Shown: positions 21,893-32,142, counted from the first letter of the stretch. The stretch: 64,000 nucleotides of DNA from Liquorilactobacillus nagelii DSM 13675 (GCF_019444005.1 NZ_CP049304.1:1178001-1242000); one strand, 5' to 3'. Program-made: numbers and translations. The notes: generated by a model from the letters alone, not told the origin.

Positions 21893-22141
21893 TAATCCAA
21901 CCAAAAGCTGATCAGCCTGCACCTAGCAGTGCAACAACCATATTTTAGCTAGACGTACTTTCAAGCCTTTAGAGCTCAGGTTTTACGCGAATAACTAAAT
22001 ATCGCAATGAAGCTATCCTGTTTCACTTTGCAGTTCAGCAACAGCACGCAAATCGTGGCTTTGATAAGAATTGTCAAAGTGGAATATAATTAACTACCTA
22101 ATTAAGAACAGGCGGTTGCTGCCTTAATTTGCATTAGATTA
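21893..22141 (-). repeat. Uncharacterised interspersed repeat, copy 3
   Basis: Within the 585-base gap between atpB and upp, the part next to upp aligns with copy 2. The shared blocks are AAGCCTTTAGAG, AATCGTG..TTTGATAAG, CTACCTAA.TAA, CAGG.G....TGCC..AATTT and CATTA just before the upp stop. The far end (CTTTTGGTTGGA, minus strand) corresponds to CTTTAGTTGGGA in copies 1 and 2. It is the most diverged copy. The rest of the gap holds the upp terminator and the atp promoter region. Confidence 0.55.
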
Positions 22142-22771
22142 TTATTTTGTTCCGAACAAACGATCACCAGCATCGCCTAATCCAGGTACAATATAGCCAT
22201 CTTGATTCAAATGATCGTCTAAAGCAGCCGCAAAAATATCAATATCCGGATGTGCTTTGCGTAAAGCTTTGACCCCTTCTGGAGCTGCAACTAAGCAAAC
22301 AAATTTAATGCTAACTGCTCCACGTTTTTTCAATGCATCAACAGCCATAATTGCTGAGCCACCAGTTGCCAACATTGGATCAACAATAAAAATTTCTCGA
22401 CTTGCCAAGTTATCCGGCATCTTAACAAAATACTCAACTGGTTTTAAGGTTTTTTCGTCGCGATACATTCCAACATGACCAACTTTAGCTGCTGGAATTA
22501 ATTCTAAAATACCGTCAACCATTCCCAACCCGGCTCGTAAAATTGGCACAATGACAACTTTTTTACCGGCCAAATGCTTCATTTTCGCCTTAGCGATTGG
22601 TGTTTCGATCACGCAATCTTCTAATGGCATATCACGTGAAACCTCATATGCCATTAATTCAGCAATTTCATTGACAACTTCACGAAACTCACGAGTACCA
22701 CAATCTTTATCACGAATAATCGACAATTTGTGTTGAATCAATGGATGATCTAAAACTTTAAATTTTCCCAA
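22142..22771 (-). CDS. upp: Uracil phosphoribosyltransferase
   Basis: Salvages uracil to UMP using PRPP. The PRPP loop is visible as [13 protein letters not shown] and the uracil-binding C-terminus as [18 protein letters not shown]. The frame opens at a GTG at 22780, but that GTG directly touches AAAGGA. The TTG at 22771 has an 8-nt spacing and gives the family N-terminus [14 protein letters not shown], so I take that (209 residues). The glyA gene often found just before upp in relatives is not here. Confidence 0.95.
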   Translation of the reverse strand: MGKFKVLDHPLIQHKLSIIRDKDCGTREFREVVNEIAELMAYEVSRDMPLEDCVIETPIAKAKMKHLAGKKVVIVPILRAGLGMVDGILELIPAAKVGHVGMYRDEKTLKPVEYFVKMPDNLASREIFIVDPMLATGGSAIMAVDALKKRGAVSIKFVCLVAAPEGVKALRKAHPDIDIFAAALDDHLNQDGYIVPGLGDAGDRLFGTK

Positions 22772-22850
22772 TTTTGCCACTCCTTTATTATCCTTGTATA
22801 TTTTAGCGGATAATGCCTCAGTTGACCAGACTTAACTGCCAATAATTTTA

Positions 22851-23864
22851 TTACTTGAAAAATTGATTCCCAGAAGATTTTTTCAAGCGATTCATATACG
22901 CTAATCCAAGGCCCTTTTCTGGATAAGCAGCAGTTAAAATCCAGTTTACCTTTTGCTGATCATCAAAATTGCGCAAACCGGCAAATAATCGCTGACTGGC
23001 AGTAACTACATCTACTCCTAAATCAAATGGCAGACATTGTGATGGCAGTTTTTGCTGCAAGATATTGGTGGGAGCCATCACGCCGATTTTTTCCGACTGG
23101 TTAGCTGCCCAGGCTAAGGCTTGTGGCCACTGATCTGATCGCACCATTAAAACTTGAGCATCAGGGGCATAATGCTTATATTTCATCCCGGGAGCTTTAG
23201 GTATTTCTTTAGCACCGACTTGGTGAATTTCTGAATTAACCGGTTCTGCCAAAATTTCTTCTAATTGAGCAACCGTCACAGCACCGGGCCGCAATACAGC
23301 TGGCTGCTTGGTTGACATATCGATAATAGTTGATTCAACCCCAACTTTTGTCGGGCCATCATCAACAATTCCCGCAATTCGACCTTCTAAATCATGAAAA
23401 ACATGTTGAGCGGTTGTGGGACTGGGTTTACCTGAAGAATTGGCAGATGGTCCAACCAATGGTACTCCAGCCAATTCAATCAGTTTACGAGTAACTTCAT
23501 TTGCCGGCATCCGAAAAGCTGCCGTTTCTAACCCGCCGGTAACTGCTTTAGAAAGCGAACCTGGTTTAATTTTAAAAATCAGCGTCAGCGGACCGGGCCA
23601 AAATTTTTGAATCAATTTTTGGGCAGCCGGACTAATTTCTGCAACATATTGCTGCACCATTTCCAATGAAGCTACTGTTACAATCAATGGATTGTCTGAT
23701 GGACGCCCCTTAGCCAAGTAAACTCGTTTGACAGCCTGTTGATTAGTGGCATCAGCACCTAAGCCATACACCGTTTCGGTTGGAAAAGCAATCAGCTCTC
23801 CTTTTTGTAGCTCAGAAGCTGCTATTTTCAACTCACTAGGTTGATAGATTTTGGTAATTAACAA
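22851..23864 (-). CDS. Threonylcarbamoyl-AMP synthase (Sua5/YwlC type)
   Basis: Makes threonylcarbamoyl-adenylate from threonine, bicarbonate and ATP for the t6A37 modification of tRNA. The N-terminal YrdC domain (1-about 200) has FPTETVYGLGADA, KGRPSDNPL and the SxTxx loop in VGVESTIIDMS. A C-terminal Sua5 domain (about 215-337) makes it the long, 337-residue form. The start is TTG, 8 nt after GGGGAGG. Confidence 0.93.
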   Translation of the reverse strand: MLITKIYQPSELKIAASELQKGELIAFPTETVYGLGADATNQQAVKRVYLAKGRPSDNPLIVTVASLEMVQQYVAEISPAAQKLIQKFWPGPLTLIFKIKPGSLSKAVTGGLETAAFRMPANEVTRKLIELAGVPLVGPSANSSGKPSPTTAQHVFHDLEGRIAGIVDDGPTKVGVESTIIDMSTKQPAVLRPGAVTVAQLEEILAEPVNSEIHQVGAKEIPKAPGMKYKHYAPDAQVLMVRSDQWPQALAWAANQSEKIGVMAPTNILQQKLPSQCLPFDLGVDVVTASQRLFAGLRNFDDQQKVNWILTAAYPEKGLGLAYMNRLKKSSGNQFFK

Positions 23865-23882
23865 AGACTTACCTCCCCGTAA

Positions 23883-23917
23883 AACAGGACTGTAACAAAT
23901 TATTTTGCTCAGTCCTG
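23883..23917 (-). terminator. Hairpin between prmC and the Sua5 gene
   Basis: CAGGACTG (23885-23892) pairs with CAGTCCTG (23910-23917); on the minus strand it is followed by TTTTAC and then the ribosome site of the Sua5 gene. The short T run makes it a weak or partial terminator within the tdk-prfA-prmC-sua5 run. Confidence 0.45.
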
Positions 23918-23959
23918 CCTAAAATTTGATTGACTAAATACCTAACTGTACCCTGTTTA

Positions 23960-24814
23960 TTACTTATCTGACTTAAGGCAAACTCGAATCATCCGGTCTT
24001 TGCCTGTAATATCTTTTTTTACTGTAATTTTTGCAGTAGGCAACTGTTGGTGAAAAATCTTTTTAACTGCAGCGGCTTGCTGAAACCCAATCTCAACATA
24101 TAATCGACCGTTGTCCGTTAACTTGGCTGCTAATTGTTTCGCTAACCGACGATAGATTTTTAAGCCGTTTTCAGCAGCAAACAACGCCATCGCAGGTTCA
24201 TGCTCTAAGACACTGCGATCCATCAATGGACGCTCGTTTTCAGCAATATAAGGCGGGTTTGAAATAATTAAATCATACTTGCCTAGCAGTGGTTGTAATA
24301 AGTCTCCTTCAATTGTTACAACCTCTGCTAATAATTGCTGAGCATTTTTTTGAGCAATTTTTAACGCTGCTCCAGAAAGATCCGTTAAGGTCAGTTGCCA
24401 ACTTGGTCGAACTAACTTAAGTGAAATTCCAATTGCCCCACTGCCGGTTCCAACATCAACTGCTTTTAAAGACTCATTTTGCGGAAAGTCTGCTAAGATC
24501 CATTCAACTAATTCCTCAGTTTCTGGTCGCGGGATTAAAACTGCTGGATCCACCGAAAATTCATGACCAAAAAAAGCTGCTTTACCTAATAAATACTGCA
24601 CTGGCCAACCAGCTAAATACTTTTGAATTGCTTTTTTCAACTTTTCTTGTTGTGAAGTTGGCATTATATTTCTTTGTTGGCGCAGTAATTCAATTGGTGT
24701 CCAACCTGTTATTCCCAATAATAATTCAGTAACTGCTGGCACTTCAGCTCCTTGATTAATAACAAGTTTTTGATATTGTTGCTGAACTTGAAAGTAAGTT
24801 TGTTGCTTACTCAT
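23960..24814 (-). CDS. prmC: Release factor glutamine methyltransferase PrmC
   Basis: Methylates the Gln of the GGQ motif in release factors, including PrfA encoded just upstream. The SAM motif is [13 protein letters not shown] and the catalytic NPPY is present in [12 protein letters not shown]. The ATG at 24814 ([11 protein letters not shown]) overlaps the prfA stop by 8 nt and follows TTGGAG; the longer frame to 24847 lies inside prfA and is not preferred. It is 284 residues. Confidence 0.95.
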   Translation of the reverse strand: MSKQQTYFQVQQQYQKLVINQGAEVPAVTELLLGITGWTPIELLRQQRNIMPTSQQEKLKKAIQKYLAGWPVQYLLGKAAFFGHEFSVDPAVLIPRPETEELVEWILADFPQNESLKAVDVGTGSGAIGISLKLVRPSWQLTLTDLSGAALKIAQKNAQQLLAEVVTIEGDLLQPLLGKYDLIISNPPYIAENERPLMDRSVLEHEPAMALFAAENGLKIYRRLAKQLAAKLTDNGRLYVEIGFQQAAAVKKIFHQQLPTAKITVKKDITGKDRMIRVCLKSDK

Positions 24815-25889
24815 TTTGCAGCTGCTCCAATTTTTTGGTTTGATCAAATAAAATCAGTGCGTCAATTACTTCTTCGAGGTTGCCATTCATAATTCGATCC
24901 AGTTTGTTAAGACTTAAACCAATTCGATGATCAGTAACGCGATTTTGTGGGTAATTGTAAGTACGAATTCGTTCAGAACGATCACCAGTTCCAACAGCCG
25001 ATTTTCGATTTTCATCATACGCCTTTTGTTCTTTTGAAGAATAATAATCATACACTCGAGCTTTTAAAATCTTCATTGCTTTTTCACGGTTTTGTTGTTG
25101 TGAACGCTGATCTTGCATGGCAACCACAATTCCCGTCGGCAAATGAGTCATGCGAACAGCTGATGATGTCTTGTTAATATGCTGTCCACCAGCACCCGAA
25201 GACCGGTAAACATCAACACGGATATCTTTAGGGTCCAAATCAATTTCAACATCTTCTTCTTCTGGCATAACAACAACTGTAGCTGTTGAAGTATGGACTC
25301 GACCAGCTGATTCTGTAACTGGTACTCGCTGTACTCGGTGCGCGCCACTCTCATATTTTAATTTTGAGTAGACGCTTTTCCCATTAATTACCAAAGCAAT
25401 TTCTTTAAAGCCACCAACCTCAGTCACGTTTTTATCAACGACTTCAATTGTCCAGCCCTGTTTCTCGGCATATTTAGTATACATATCAAACAAATCACCA
25501 GCAAAAAGACTCGCTTCATCCCCGCCAGCAGCACCACGAATTTCCATAATAATATTTTTATCATCATTCGGATCTTTAGGCAGTAACAAAACTTTGATCT
25601 TTTCTTCTAGTTGATCACGCGTTTCTTTAGCTTGTGCAAGTTCATCTTTAACCATTTGGGCCATCTCATCGTCAAGCTTATCGTTCAACATTTCCTCATC
25701 ATCTTGAATTGTCTGAACCGTTTTTTTATACTCGCGATATTTTTCAACTGTTTCCCGTAAATCAGCCATTTCTTTTGACAGTTTAGTAAACTTTGTTGTA
25801 TCCGCAATAATTTCTGGATCCGACAACAGTTCACCTAATTCTTCATAGCGATCTTCAACTGTCTGCAGCCGATTAAATAATTCATTCAT
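24807..25889 (-). CDS. prfA: Peptide chain release factor 1
   Basis: Reads UAA and UAG stop codons and triggers peptide release. It has GGQ in [13 protein letters not shown] and the RF1 codon-recognition region in the middle domain ([16 protein letters not shown] is the conserved entry). The 360 residues are of normal length. The start ATG follows GGAGGAAAGCGGGA, 36 nt after tdk. Confidence 0.97.
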   Translation of the reverse strand: MNELFNRLQTVEDRYEELGELLSDPEIIADTTKFTKLSKEMADLRETVEKYREYKKTVQTIQDDEEMLNDKLDDEMAQMVKDELAQAKETRDQLEEKIKVLLLPKDPNDDKNIIMEIRGAAGGDEASLFAGDLFDMYTKYAEKQGWTIEVVDKNVTEVGGFKEIALVINGKSVYSKLKYESGAHRVQRVPVTESAGRVHTSTATVVVMPEEEDVEIDLDPKDIRVDVYRSSGAGGQHINKTSSAVRMTHLPTGIVVAMQDQRSQQQNREKAMKILKARVYDYYSSKEQKAYDENRKSAVGTGDRSERIRTYNYPQNRVTDHRIGLSLNKLDRIMNGNLEEVIDALILFDQTKKLEQLQNE

Positions 25890-25925
25890 TCCCGCTTTCC
25901 TCCATTAATCAATTAATTTCTACTA

Positions 25926-26513
25926 CTACAAGTCTATCCGACACAACGGCGGATGCAAATAATGACGGCGACAAACTGGATAATAACTTTCGTTGCCACC
26001 AATTTTTATTTGCTCGCCACTATAAGCCGGTTGACCATTATCAATTCGCAAATTCATGATGGCTTTTTTATTACAAAACCAGCAAATTGTTTTCATCTCT
26101 TCGATTTTATCCGCATAAAGCAATAAATATTTCGAACCTTCAAACAATTCATTGCGAAAATCATTTTTTAAACCAAAGGTCATTACCGGAATCTTTAGTT
26201 CGTCAACAATTCGAGCCAGTTCGGCCACATGTTGTTTCTTTAAAAATTGTGCCTCATCGACCAAAATGCAAGCTAATTTTACTGGGCTTTGGCTAACTAG
26301 TTCAAAAATATTCGTTTGTTTAAAAATCGGTTTTGCTTGCCTCTTCAACCCAATTCGACTAGCAATTTCACCAATTTTTTCACGATTATCAACTGCACTT
26401 GTCAGCAGCATGACTTCTTTTTTTTGCTCTTCATAATTATGTGCAACTTTGAGAATTTCGATGCTTTTGCCGCTGTTCATTGCCCCATAGCGGAAAAATA
26501 ATTGTGCCACCAT
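25926..26513 (-). CDS. tdk: Thymidine kinase
   Basis: Type II thymidine kinase for dTMP salvage. The P-loop is GAMNSGKS, Walker B is ILVDEAQFL, the lasso region ends in [19 protein letters not shown], and a zinc site is formed by CWFC and the later VCRRHY. The start ATG at 26513 has TTTGGAG at 6 nt; the TTG at 26525 overlaps that site. It lies in front of prfA, the usual Firmicute order. Confidence 0.94.
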   Translation of the reverse strand: MVAQLFFRYGAMNSGKSIEILKVAHNYEEQKKEVMLLTSAVDNREKIGEIASRIGLKRQAKPIFKQTNIFELVSQSPVKLACILVDEAQFLKKQHVAELARIVDELKIPVMTFGLKNDFRNELFEGSKYLLLYADKIEEMKTICWFCNKKAIMNLRIDNGQPAYSGEQIKIGGNESYYPVCRRHYLHPPLCRIDL

Positions 26514-26702
26514 TAACAACTCCAAATTTAGACTTTCATCTTAAGTATATATGATTTTCTGCAAAAATTCACTAAACGGAATAATTATCACTAAAAGTAT
26601 CTTTCTTAAGACTAAAAAAACATCTACCATCAGTATTTTATGATATGATAAAAAACAGTAAATAAATACGTACGACCCATTTTTGAATGGAGGAACACAG
26701 TC

Positions 26703-28052
26703 ATGTCATTAAGAAGTACGGCAGCCATTGCTGTTGGAAAAAGTTCACATTGGTTTTTACATCATTTTCTGCATGGTGGAACCTCTTTGCCGGGAAAAGT
26801 TACTTTAGCATTGGACCCTGATGTTTTAGAAACTTTGGGAACCAACTATGAAACAGTACTAATCACCGGAACAAACGGGAAAACCCTGACAACTGCCTTA
26901 ACGGTTAAAGTTTTACAAACAACTTATCAGAATGTTTTAACCAATCCAAGTGGTTCAAATATGAAGCAAGGAATCGTAACAGCTTTTTTAACTGCTACTA
27001 AAGCTGCTAGTGGAAAGCAATTAGCTATTTTAGAAACCGATGAAGCAAACGTTGAATTAGTAACTCGTTATCTACATCCAAAAGTTTTTGTGTTAACCAA
27101 TATTTTTCGCGATCAAATGGATCGCTACGGTGAAATTTATACCACTTATGATAAAATTTTAGATGGTATTCGTTTAGAACCTGATGCAACAATCATCGCT
27201 AACGGAGATGCCCCCATATTTAATAGTAAGAACTTGCCCAACCCAACTATCTATTACGGTGTTGACTTGGGAAATGATCGCCAATTACAGGCAGCTCCCA
27301 ATACTGATGGTTTACTTTGTCCTAATTGCCAGCATATTTTACGTTACCATCAACTAACCTACAGTAACTTAGGAAAGTATTACTGCCCTAACTGCGGTTT
27401 TTCCCGACCCAAATTACAACATACTGTTAATGCTATAATTGAACAAACTCCAACTAGTTCGACAATTAAAATTGATGGTCAGGATCTAACTTTGCATATT
27501 GGAGGCACCTATAACATTTACAATGCTTTAGCGGCATACAGTGTTGGTCGCTTTTTTAATATTCCAGCCTCAAAGATTACTTTAGCATTGGATGATCAAG
27601 ACCAAAAAGTTTTTGGTCGTCAAGAAGTAATTGAGTTAGAAAACAAAGCCTTAACCTTGATTTTAGTCAAGAATCCAGTCGGGCTCGATCAAGTTTTACA
27701 GATGATCAAAACGGATAAACAACCCTTTTCTCTGGCAGTTTTATTAAATGCTAATTATGCCGATGGAATTGATACTAGCTGGATTTGGGATGGGCGTTTC
27801 GAACAACTACCATTTAATCGAATTCCTACTATCTTAGCGGGAGGCGAGCGCTGGCGCGATATCGCTTTCCGACTAAAAGTTGCCGGAGCTGATCAAACTG
27901 AATTTAAACAAATTGAGTCATTACCAGCAGTTCTAGAAAGCTTGAAACGAGCTCCTACAAAACACATCTACGTCTTAGCAACTTATACGGCCATGTTACA
28001 ATTACGCAAATTAATGGCTGAACAGGGTTATGTTCAGGAGGGGATGGATTAA
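26703..28052 (+). CDS. murT: Lipid II isoglutaminyl synthase subunit MurT
   Basis: With GatD it amidates the D-Glu of lipid II to D-isoglutamine. It is a Mur-ligase-like protein: ATP loop TGTNGKT (55-61), ETDEANVE with a catalytic acidic residue, and a zinc ribbon CPNC...CPNC (about 205-230) that marks MurT within the family. The C-terminal DUF1727 part forms the GatD interface. It has 449 residues. The start follows GGAGGAACACAGTC, and gatD starts 3 nt after the stop. Confidence 0.95.
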   Translation: MSLRSTAAIAVGKSSHWFLHHFLHGGTSLPGKVTLALDPDVLETLGTNYETVLITGTNGKTLTTALTVKVLQTTYQNVLTNPSGSNMKQGIVTAFLTATKAASGKQLAILETDEANVELVTRYLHPKVFVLTNIFRDQMDRYGEIYTTYDKILDGIRLEPDATIIANGDAPIFNSKNLPNPTIYYGVDLGNDRQLQAAPNTDGLLCPNCQHILRYHQLTYSNLGKYYCPNCGFSRPKLQHTVNAIIEQTPTSSTIKIDGQDLTLHIGGTYNIYNALAAYSVGRFFNIPASKITLALDDQDQKVFGRQEVIELENKALTLILVKNPVGLDQVLQMIKTDKQPFSLAVLLNANYADGIDTSWIWDGRFEQLPFNRIPTILAGGERWRDIAFRLKVAGADQTEFKQIESLPAVLESLKRAPTKHIYVLATYTAMLQLRKLMAEQGYVQEGMD

Positions 28053-28055
28053 AAA

Positions 28056-28760
28056 ATGACTTATCAATTACGCGTTGCCCATCTTTATGGTGACCTCTTA
28101 AATACTTATGGTGATATTGGCAACATTTTAGTCTTGCAATACTACGCAAAAAAAATGAATGTTGAATTAATTACTAAAGTTATCAGCTTAGATGATCAAT
28201 TTGCAGCAAATGATTTTGACTTAGCGTTTTTCGGTGGTGGTCAAGATTATGAACAGTTAATCGTTTCACATAATATTCAACAAAAAAAGCCTGAATTAAT
28301 AAAGTTTATTGAAGATGGTGGCCCTCTATTAGCAATTTGTGGTGGATATCAACTACTCGGTGAATACTATATTGGGGCTAAAGGTGAAAAAATTGCTGGC
28401 ATTAGTGCTTTGCCACATCATACTAAAAGCCAAGACAATCACCGTTTTATCGGTGATATTGAAATTCAAAATCAAGAAACTGGGCAAAAATACCACGGTT
28501 TCGAAAACCACAACGGACTAACCTATTTAGGAACTGGAGAAAAAGCTTTGGGTAAAGTTTTAAGTGGTCATGGCAATAATGGCAAAGATCATACCGAAGG
28601 AGCAATTTATAAAAACGTCTATTGCTCTTACTTCCATGGTCCGATCCTTGCCCGCAATGGAGAATTGGCGAAGCGACTATTGTTGATTGCCTTAAAGCGC
28701 CGTTATCCAACAGCCGATTTTAGCCAGGCTGAACAATTGAAAATTCTTCCAACTTACTAA
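28056..28760 (+). CDS. gatD: Lipid II isoglutaminyl synthase glutaminase subunit GatD
   Basis: A class I glutamine amidotransferase that supplies ammonia to MurT. The nucleophile is Cys95 in LLAICGGYQLLG and the catalytic His is His194 in YFHGPILARN. It lacks the usual third Glu of triad amidotransferases, as known for GatD. The 234 residues begin with a GRQ-less VAHLYGDLLNTYGDIGN segment typical of the family. Confidence 0.95.
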   Translation: MTYQLRVAHLYGDLLNTYGDIGNILVLQYYAKKMNVELITKVISLDDQFAANDFDLAFFGGGQDYEQLIVSHNIQQKKPELIKFIEDGGPLLAICGGYQLLGEYYIGAKGEKIAGISALPHHTKSQDNHRFIGDIEIQNQETGQKYHGFENHNGLTYLGTGEKALGKVLSGHGNNGKDHTEGAIYKNVYCSYFHGPILARNGELAKRLLLIALKRRYPTADFSQAEQLKILPTY

Positions 28761-28767
28761 AATATGT

Positions 28768-28823
28768 CACTAAAAAAACATTGCTGTACCTGAAATTATA
28801 GGTACGACAATGTTTTTTTAGTG
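28768..28823. terminator. Long bidirectional terminator
   Basis: An almost perfect stem of about 23 bp, from CACTAAAAAAACATTG to CAATGTTTTTTTAGTG, encloses TGTACCT/AGGTACG. The outer stem includes the stop codon of the convergent serine hydrolase gene at 28818-28820. It serves both gatD and that gene. Confidence 0.9.
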
Positions 28824-29822
28824 ATCTTTTTCTTTTAAATAAGTTGCAATAATTTGGTCCCGTTTTTCCAAAAAGATTTCATTATGCTCGTCAGGATGGA
28901 TTCGATTGGTTAAAACAATTAAAGCTTGCTTAGTTGCTAAATCTAACAGCATGAAAGTTCCAGTGTATCCAGTATGATAAATGCAGGCCTGCCCTTTTGA
29001 ATCATAACGTAAGTCCCAGCCAAATGATCGACCTAAATCATGGGTTGGCGTCTGATCGGCAAATAGCTGTTGTCTTAAATCACTTGAAAATAATTTTGGA
29101 TCTATCTTGTCCGCCAAAATCCAATCCACGAAACGCATCAAATCACTGAGTGGTGCAAATAACCCAGCTGAACCGCAATGCTCTTTTAAAATTCTTGCTT
29201 TTGGATCATGAACTTTTCCTTGCAGCAAACCTGTTTTTTGAGAATAAGTGGTTGGTACACAACGATTAACTAGCGGCTCAAAAGTACTATTTGTCATTTG
29301 CAATGGTTGTAAAACATTTTCAACTATTACTTGTTGAACCGGTTTATGATAAAAGCTCTCAATAATCTCACCTAAAAAAATCAGCCCAATATCTGAATAC
29401 TCAACCTTTTTACCAAGCCAATTACCCGTATGTAAAGTAAATAACGCTTTTTTCAACTGAGGTGCTGCTAACTGATTTCGATGTGGAATATAACCGGTAA
29501 TTGCAGCTGTATGTGTCAGTAGTTCTCTAATAGTTACTCGTTGGTCATAAAAATCTGGTAAAAATTTTTTGACTGAATCCTCAAAGTTGAGTTTGCCAAC
29601 TGTAACTAAATGTAAAATAACCGTTGTCGTCCCGATTACTTTCGTCAAGGAAGCTAAGTCATATAGTTGATCTGTCACTAATAACTTTTTTTGAGGCTTA
29701 AGCTGACTGAAGCCAAAAACTTCTTGCTGCCATTTTTCTTGGCTTTTCATTGCGTAAGAAACACCGGGTACAATTTGCTGTTCAGATAACTGATGTAACA
29801 AATTAGTTGTAATTGGATTCAA
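28818..29822 (-). CDS. Serine hydrolase of the class C beta-lactamase/PBP family
   Basis: A beta-lactamase-fold (PF00144) hydrolase. The nucleophile motif SLTK follows YDLA, a YSD in KKVEYSDIGL is the second motif, and HTG in YHTGYTGTFM is the third. There is no signal peptide, so it is probably cytoplasmic. Such proteins are often esterases or peptidases. Start choice: the frame runs back to 29909 inside the phosphatase gene, but AGAGGAGTAAAAG lies directly before the TTG at 29822 (NPITTNLLHQLSEQQ), giving 334 residues and a gap of 4 nt. Confidence 0.88.
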   Translation of the reverse strand: MNPITTNLLHQLSEQQIVPGVSYAMKSQEKWQQEVFGFSQLKPQKKLLVTDQLYDLASLTKVIGTTTVILHLVTVGKLNFEDSVKKFLPDFYDQRVTIRELLTHTAAITGYIPHRNQLAAPQLKKALFTLHTGNWLGKKVEYSDIGLIFLGEIIESFYHKPVQQVIVENVLQPLQMTNSTFEPLVNRCVPTTYSQKTGLLQGKVHDPKARILKEHCGSAGLFAPLSDLMRFVDWILADKIDPKLFSSDLRQQLFADQTPTHDLGRSFGWDLRYDSKGQACIYHTGYTGTFMLLDLATKQALIVLTNRIHPDEHNEIFLEKRDQIIATYLKEKDH

Positions 29823-29826
29823 ACTT

Positions 29827-30495
29827 TTACTCCTCTTTTGATTTACTGGTTGGTAATGCCACCAGTTTAAACTGCTTGTCGTCATAATCAACTCGATAAA
29901 CATGAGCATTCTTTATTAAGAAACGTGGTACTTTACCATCCAAGGTTTCAATAAAAACCGACAAAATCAAGGCATGAGCAACAATCAAAATATTGCTTTC
30001 GTTTGGCCTTGAAGCATACTTTTCTGCCAAATCTTCCATAAAATAAGTAATTCGGCTACTTAATTGCTGGGCATTTTCCACTTGAGAAGTCTGATCAATT
30101 CGATGAAATAAGTTAGTTAATTCCATTGCATGATGGTGATGATACATAGCTTTCCAAATACTCAATGGCCCCAATTGCTGCAAAAAGTGCGGCAAAACTT
30201 TCCGATTCTTGCCCTCCTCATATTCGCCAAAGCTTAATTCTCGTAACCGTGGTTCTCGAAAAATTGGCGTCTGTGGCTGGATGTTCTCCTTTAAAATTAA
30301 TTTAGCTGTTTTTAAGGTTCGATCAAGGTCGCTGGTATACGCTGCAGTGAACCTAATCTCTTGTAATTGTTGCCCCAACTTACGAGCTGATTTTTGACCT
30401 TTTCCAGTCAAGGGTGAATCTGTTATTCCCTGCAAACGATGCCAGCGATTCAACTGCGTTTGCCCATGTCTAACCAAATAAAAATGAACTGTCAT
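29827..30495 (-). CDS. Histidine phosphatase family protein
   Basis: Phosphoglycerate-mutase-like phosphatase. The catalytic motif is LVRHGQTQLN near residue 8, followed by GITDSPLTGKG, a second Arg in SDLDRTLKTA, the acidic RELSFGEYEE and the later His in IVAHALIL. It has 222 residues. The substrate is not predictable. The stop is 4 nt upstream of the serine hydrolase start, so the two form an operon. Confidence 0.9.
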   Translation of the reverse strand: MTVHFYLVRHGQTQLNRWHRLQGITDSPLTGKGQKSARKLGQQLQEIRFTAAYTSDLDRTLKTAKLILKENIQPQTPIFREPRLRELSFGEYEEGKNRKVLPHFLQQLGPLSIWKAMYHHHHAMELTNLFHRIDQTSQVENAQQLSSRITYFMEDLAEKYASRPNESNILIVAHALILSVFIETLDGKVPRFLIKNAHVYRVDYDDKQFKLVALPTSKSKEE

Positions 30496-30601
30496 TTTAT
30501 CACCAACTTATTAAATAATTGATACTTAACTCTAGGATAGTTCAATTATAACAAAATTGCTGTTACAATTATGATAAAACAAACAAAGAGGATTGATTTA
30601 T

Positions 30602-30931
30602 ATGGCCAGTAACTCAGATTCAATTTTCAATTTACTTTCATATTTGCGCCGCCACCCAAGCCAAGCACAAAAAATGGCGGTTAAAGAAAACAATATTGTT
30701 CGCTTGAAAATTAACCCAACAATTAAAATTTCTTATGCTGAGATCTATTTTCCACAAAACCACTTGATGGTTAATCGTCTAACTGATAGCTTTGTTGCCA
30801 AACATGGTGAATTATTAGATTATTATCAAGCTTTCACCACTATGAATAATCCGCATTACCAAGACGTTTGGGTTACTAGTTCTTTTGTCGTACCCGCTAA
30901 TTATTTTTATATTGAACTTTCCTTTGAGTAA
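30602..30931 (+). CDS. Hypothetical protein
   Basis: I do not recognise this 109-residue protein. AAAGAGGA stands 9 nt before the ATG at 30602 (ASNSDSIFNLL), so that start is preferred to an ATG-less start nine bases upstream. It has no signal peptide or membrane helix. The N-terminal 25 residues are basic (SYLRRHPSQAQKM) and the rest has an alternating beta-like pattern ending in NYFYIELSFE. A -10-like TATGAT lies at about 30570. It converges with the MFS gene, 5 nt apart. Confidence 0.7.
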   Translation: MASNSDSIFNLLSYLRRHPSQAQKMAVKENNIVRLKINPTIKISYAEIYFPQNHLMVNRLTDSFVAKHGELLDYYQAFTTMNNPHYQDVWVTSSFVVPANYFYIELSFE

Positions 30932-30936
30932 CCGAA

Positions 30937-32142
30937 TCAATCGACTTTTTTTCGAGCCGATAACAACATTACCAAATTAATAATTAAAAGACCTGCTGTG
31001 ACCAAAAAAACCGCTTGGTAACTATCCAAACTCGAAACAACTGAACCCAAAAGCGGGCCAGCAACACCGCCAACAGCTTGGGCTGACTGATTGTAACTGA
31101 AGATTCTGCCAAATGCCTCTTGTGGAACATCAACTGTTAAAACTGTTTGAACGGCTGGCAACATGGCTGCACTAGCCAGTCCCAACAAAAAGCGAAGGAT
31201 TCCCAGTTGCAGTGGTGTTGTTACAAAATACATTGGAATAAAAACCAGGGCACTAATAACTAATCCTGAAAAAAGAACCCTTTGCGGCCCAATTCGATCC
31301 ATCAAATGACCAACTCGCGAGGCAACCAATAAAGTTCCAAACCCTGGCATCGCCGCGACAACCCCACTAATTAAGGAAACATTTCCTTGACCATGCATTA
31401 ATTGGCGGACAAATAAACTGATAATTGGCGAAATTGACATTAGTGATGATTGTACTAGTAAAGTTGTTAGAAACATTACAAAAATCAAATGACGATTATC
31501 TAATTGACTAAATATTTGACCAATCGGTTTCATTTTTTTGGCTGGAATCGGAGTAAAGTGCTCTTTGACTGCAAAAGCTGTCAGTAAAAAAGTTACCACC
31601 ATTAAAATTCCGGTGATAAAAAAAGGCATCCGATAACCTAAAATTCCAGCTAAATAACCACCAAATAAAGGTCCTAATAAAGTTCCAGTAACATTGGCTG
31701 TCATTAAGTTTCCCATTACTTGCCCACTATGTTGATGTGGTGTCTCGCCTGCCATTAAAGCAGTAGCATTATTTATATAGCCTGAAAAGGCCCCTTGTAG
31801 CAGACGCAAAATAATAACCGTCATCACATTTTGTGCTACACCAACAAAGAAAATTGTGCATGCCATAACTCCTGATGCTCGTAAACACATTAATTTACGG
31901 CCACGCAAATCAGCTAATTTCCCCCAAAAAGGCGAAACAATCGCCTGTGATAAATAAGTAATCGAAAAAGCAATTCCTGAGTATAAATTTAATTGCCAAT
32001 TATCAAAATGACCTAAAGTATCAATATACAATGAAATAAAAGGCATGGTCATTGAATAACCTAAAGCCGTAATGAAGCATCCAATCCAAAGACTAATAAA
32101 ACTGCGTCGCCACTGTCTATGGCGAAGTGATGATTGTGACAT
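30937..32142 (-). CDS. MFS drug-efflux type transporter (PmrA-like)
   Basis: A twelve-helix major facilitator of the DHA1 group. Motif A is visible as GKLADLRGRKLM between helices 2 and 3, and an antiporter-type motif C as GPLFGGYLAG in helix 5. The pattern resembles PmrA-type multidrug exporters of lactococci and streptococci; the substrate is unknown. The frame runs to 32196, but AGAGGAAAAATTTT precedes the ATG at 32142 (SQSSLRHRQWRRSF), so I use 401 residues. Confidence 0.88.
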   Translation of the reverse strand: MSQSSLRHRQWRRSFISLWIGCFITALGYSMTMPFISLYIDTLGHFDNWQLNLYSGIAFSITYLSQAIVSPFWGKLADLRGRKLMCLRASGVMACTIFFVGVAQNVMTVIILRLLQGAFSGYINNATALMAGETPHQHSGQVMGNLMTANVTGTLLGPLFGGYLAGILGYRMPFFITGILMVVTFLLTAFAVKEHFTPIPAKKMKPIGQIFSQLDNRHLIFVMFLTTLLVQSSLMSISPIISLFVRQLMHGQGNVSLISGVVAAMPGFGTLLVASRVGHLMDRIGPQRVLFSGLVISALVFIPMYFVTTPLQLGILRFLLGLASAAMLPAVQTVLTVDVPQEAFGRIFSYNQSAQAVGGVAGPLLGSVVSSLDSYQAVFLVTAGLLIINLVMLLSARKKVD

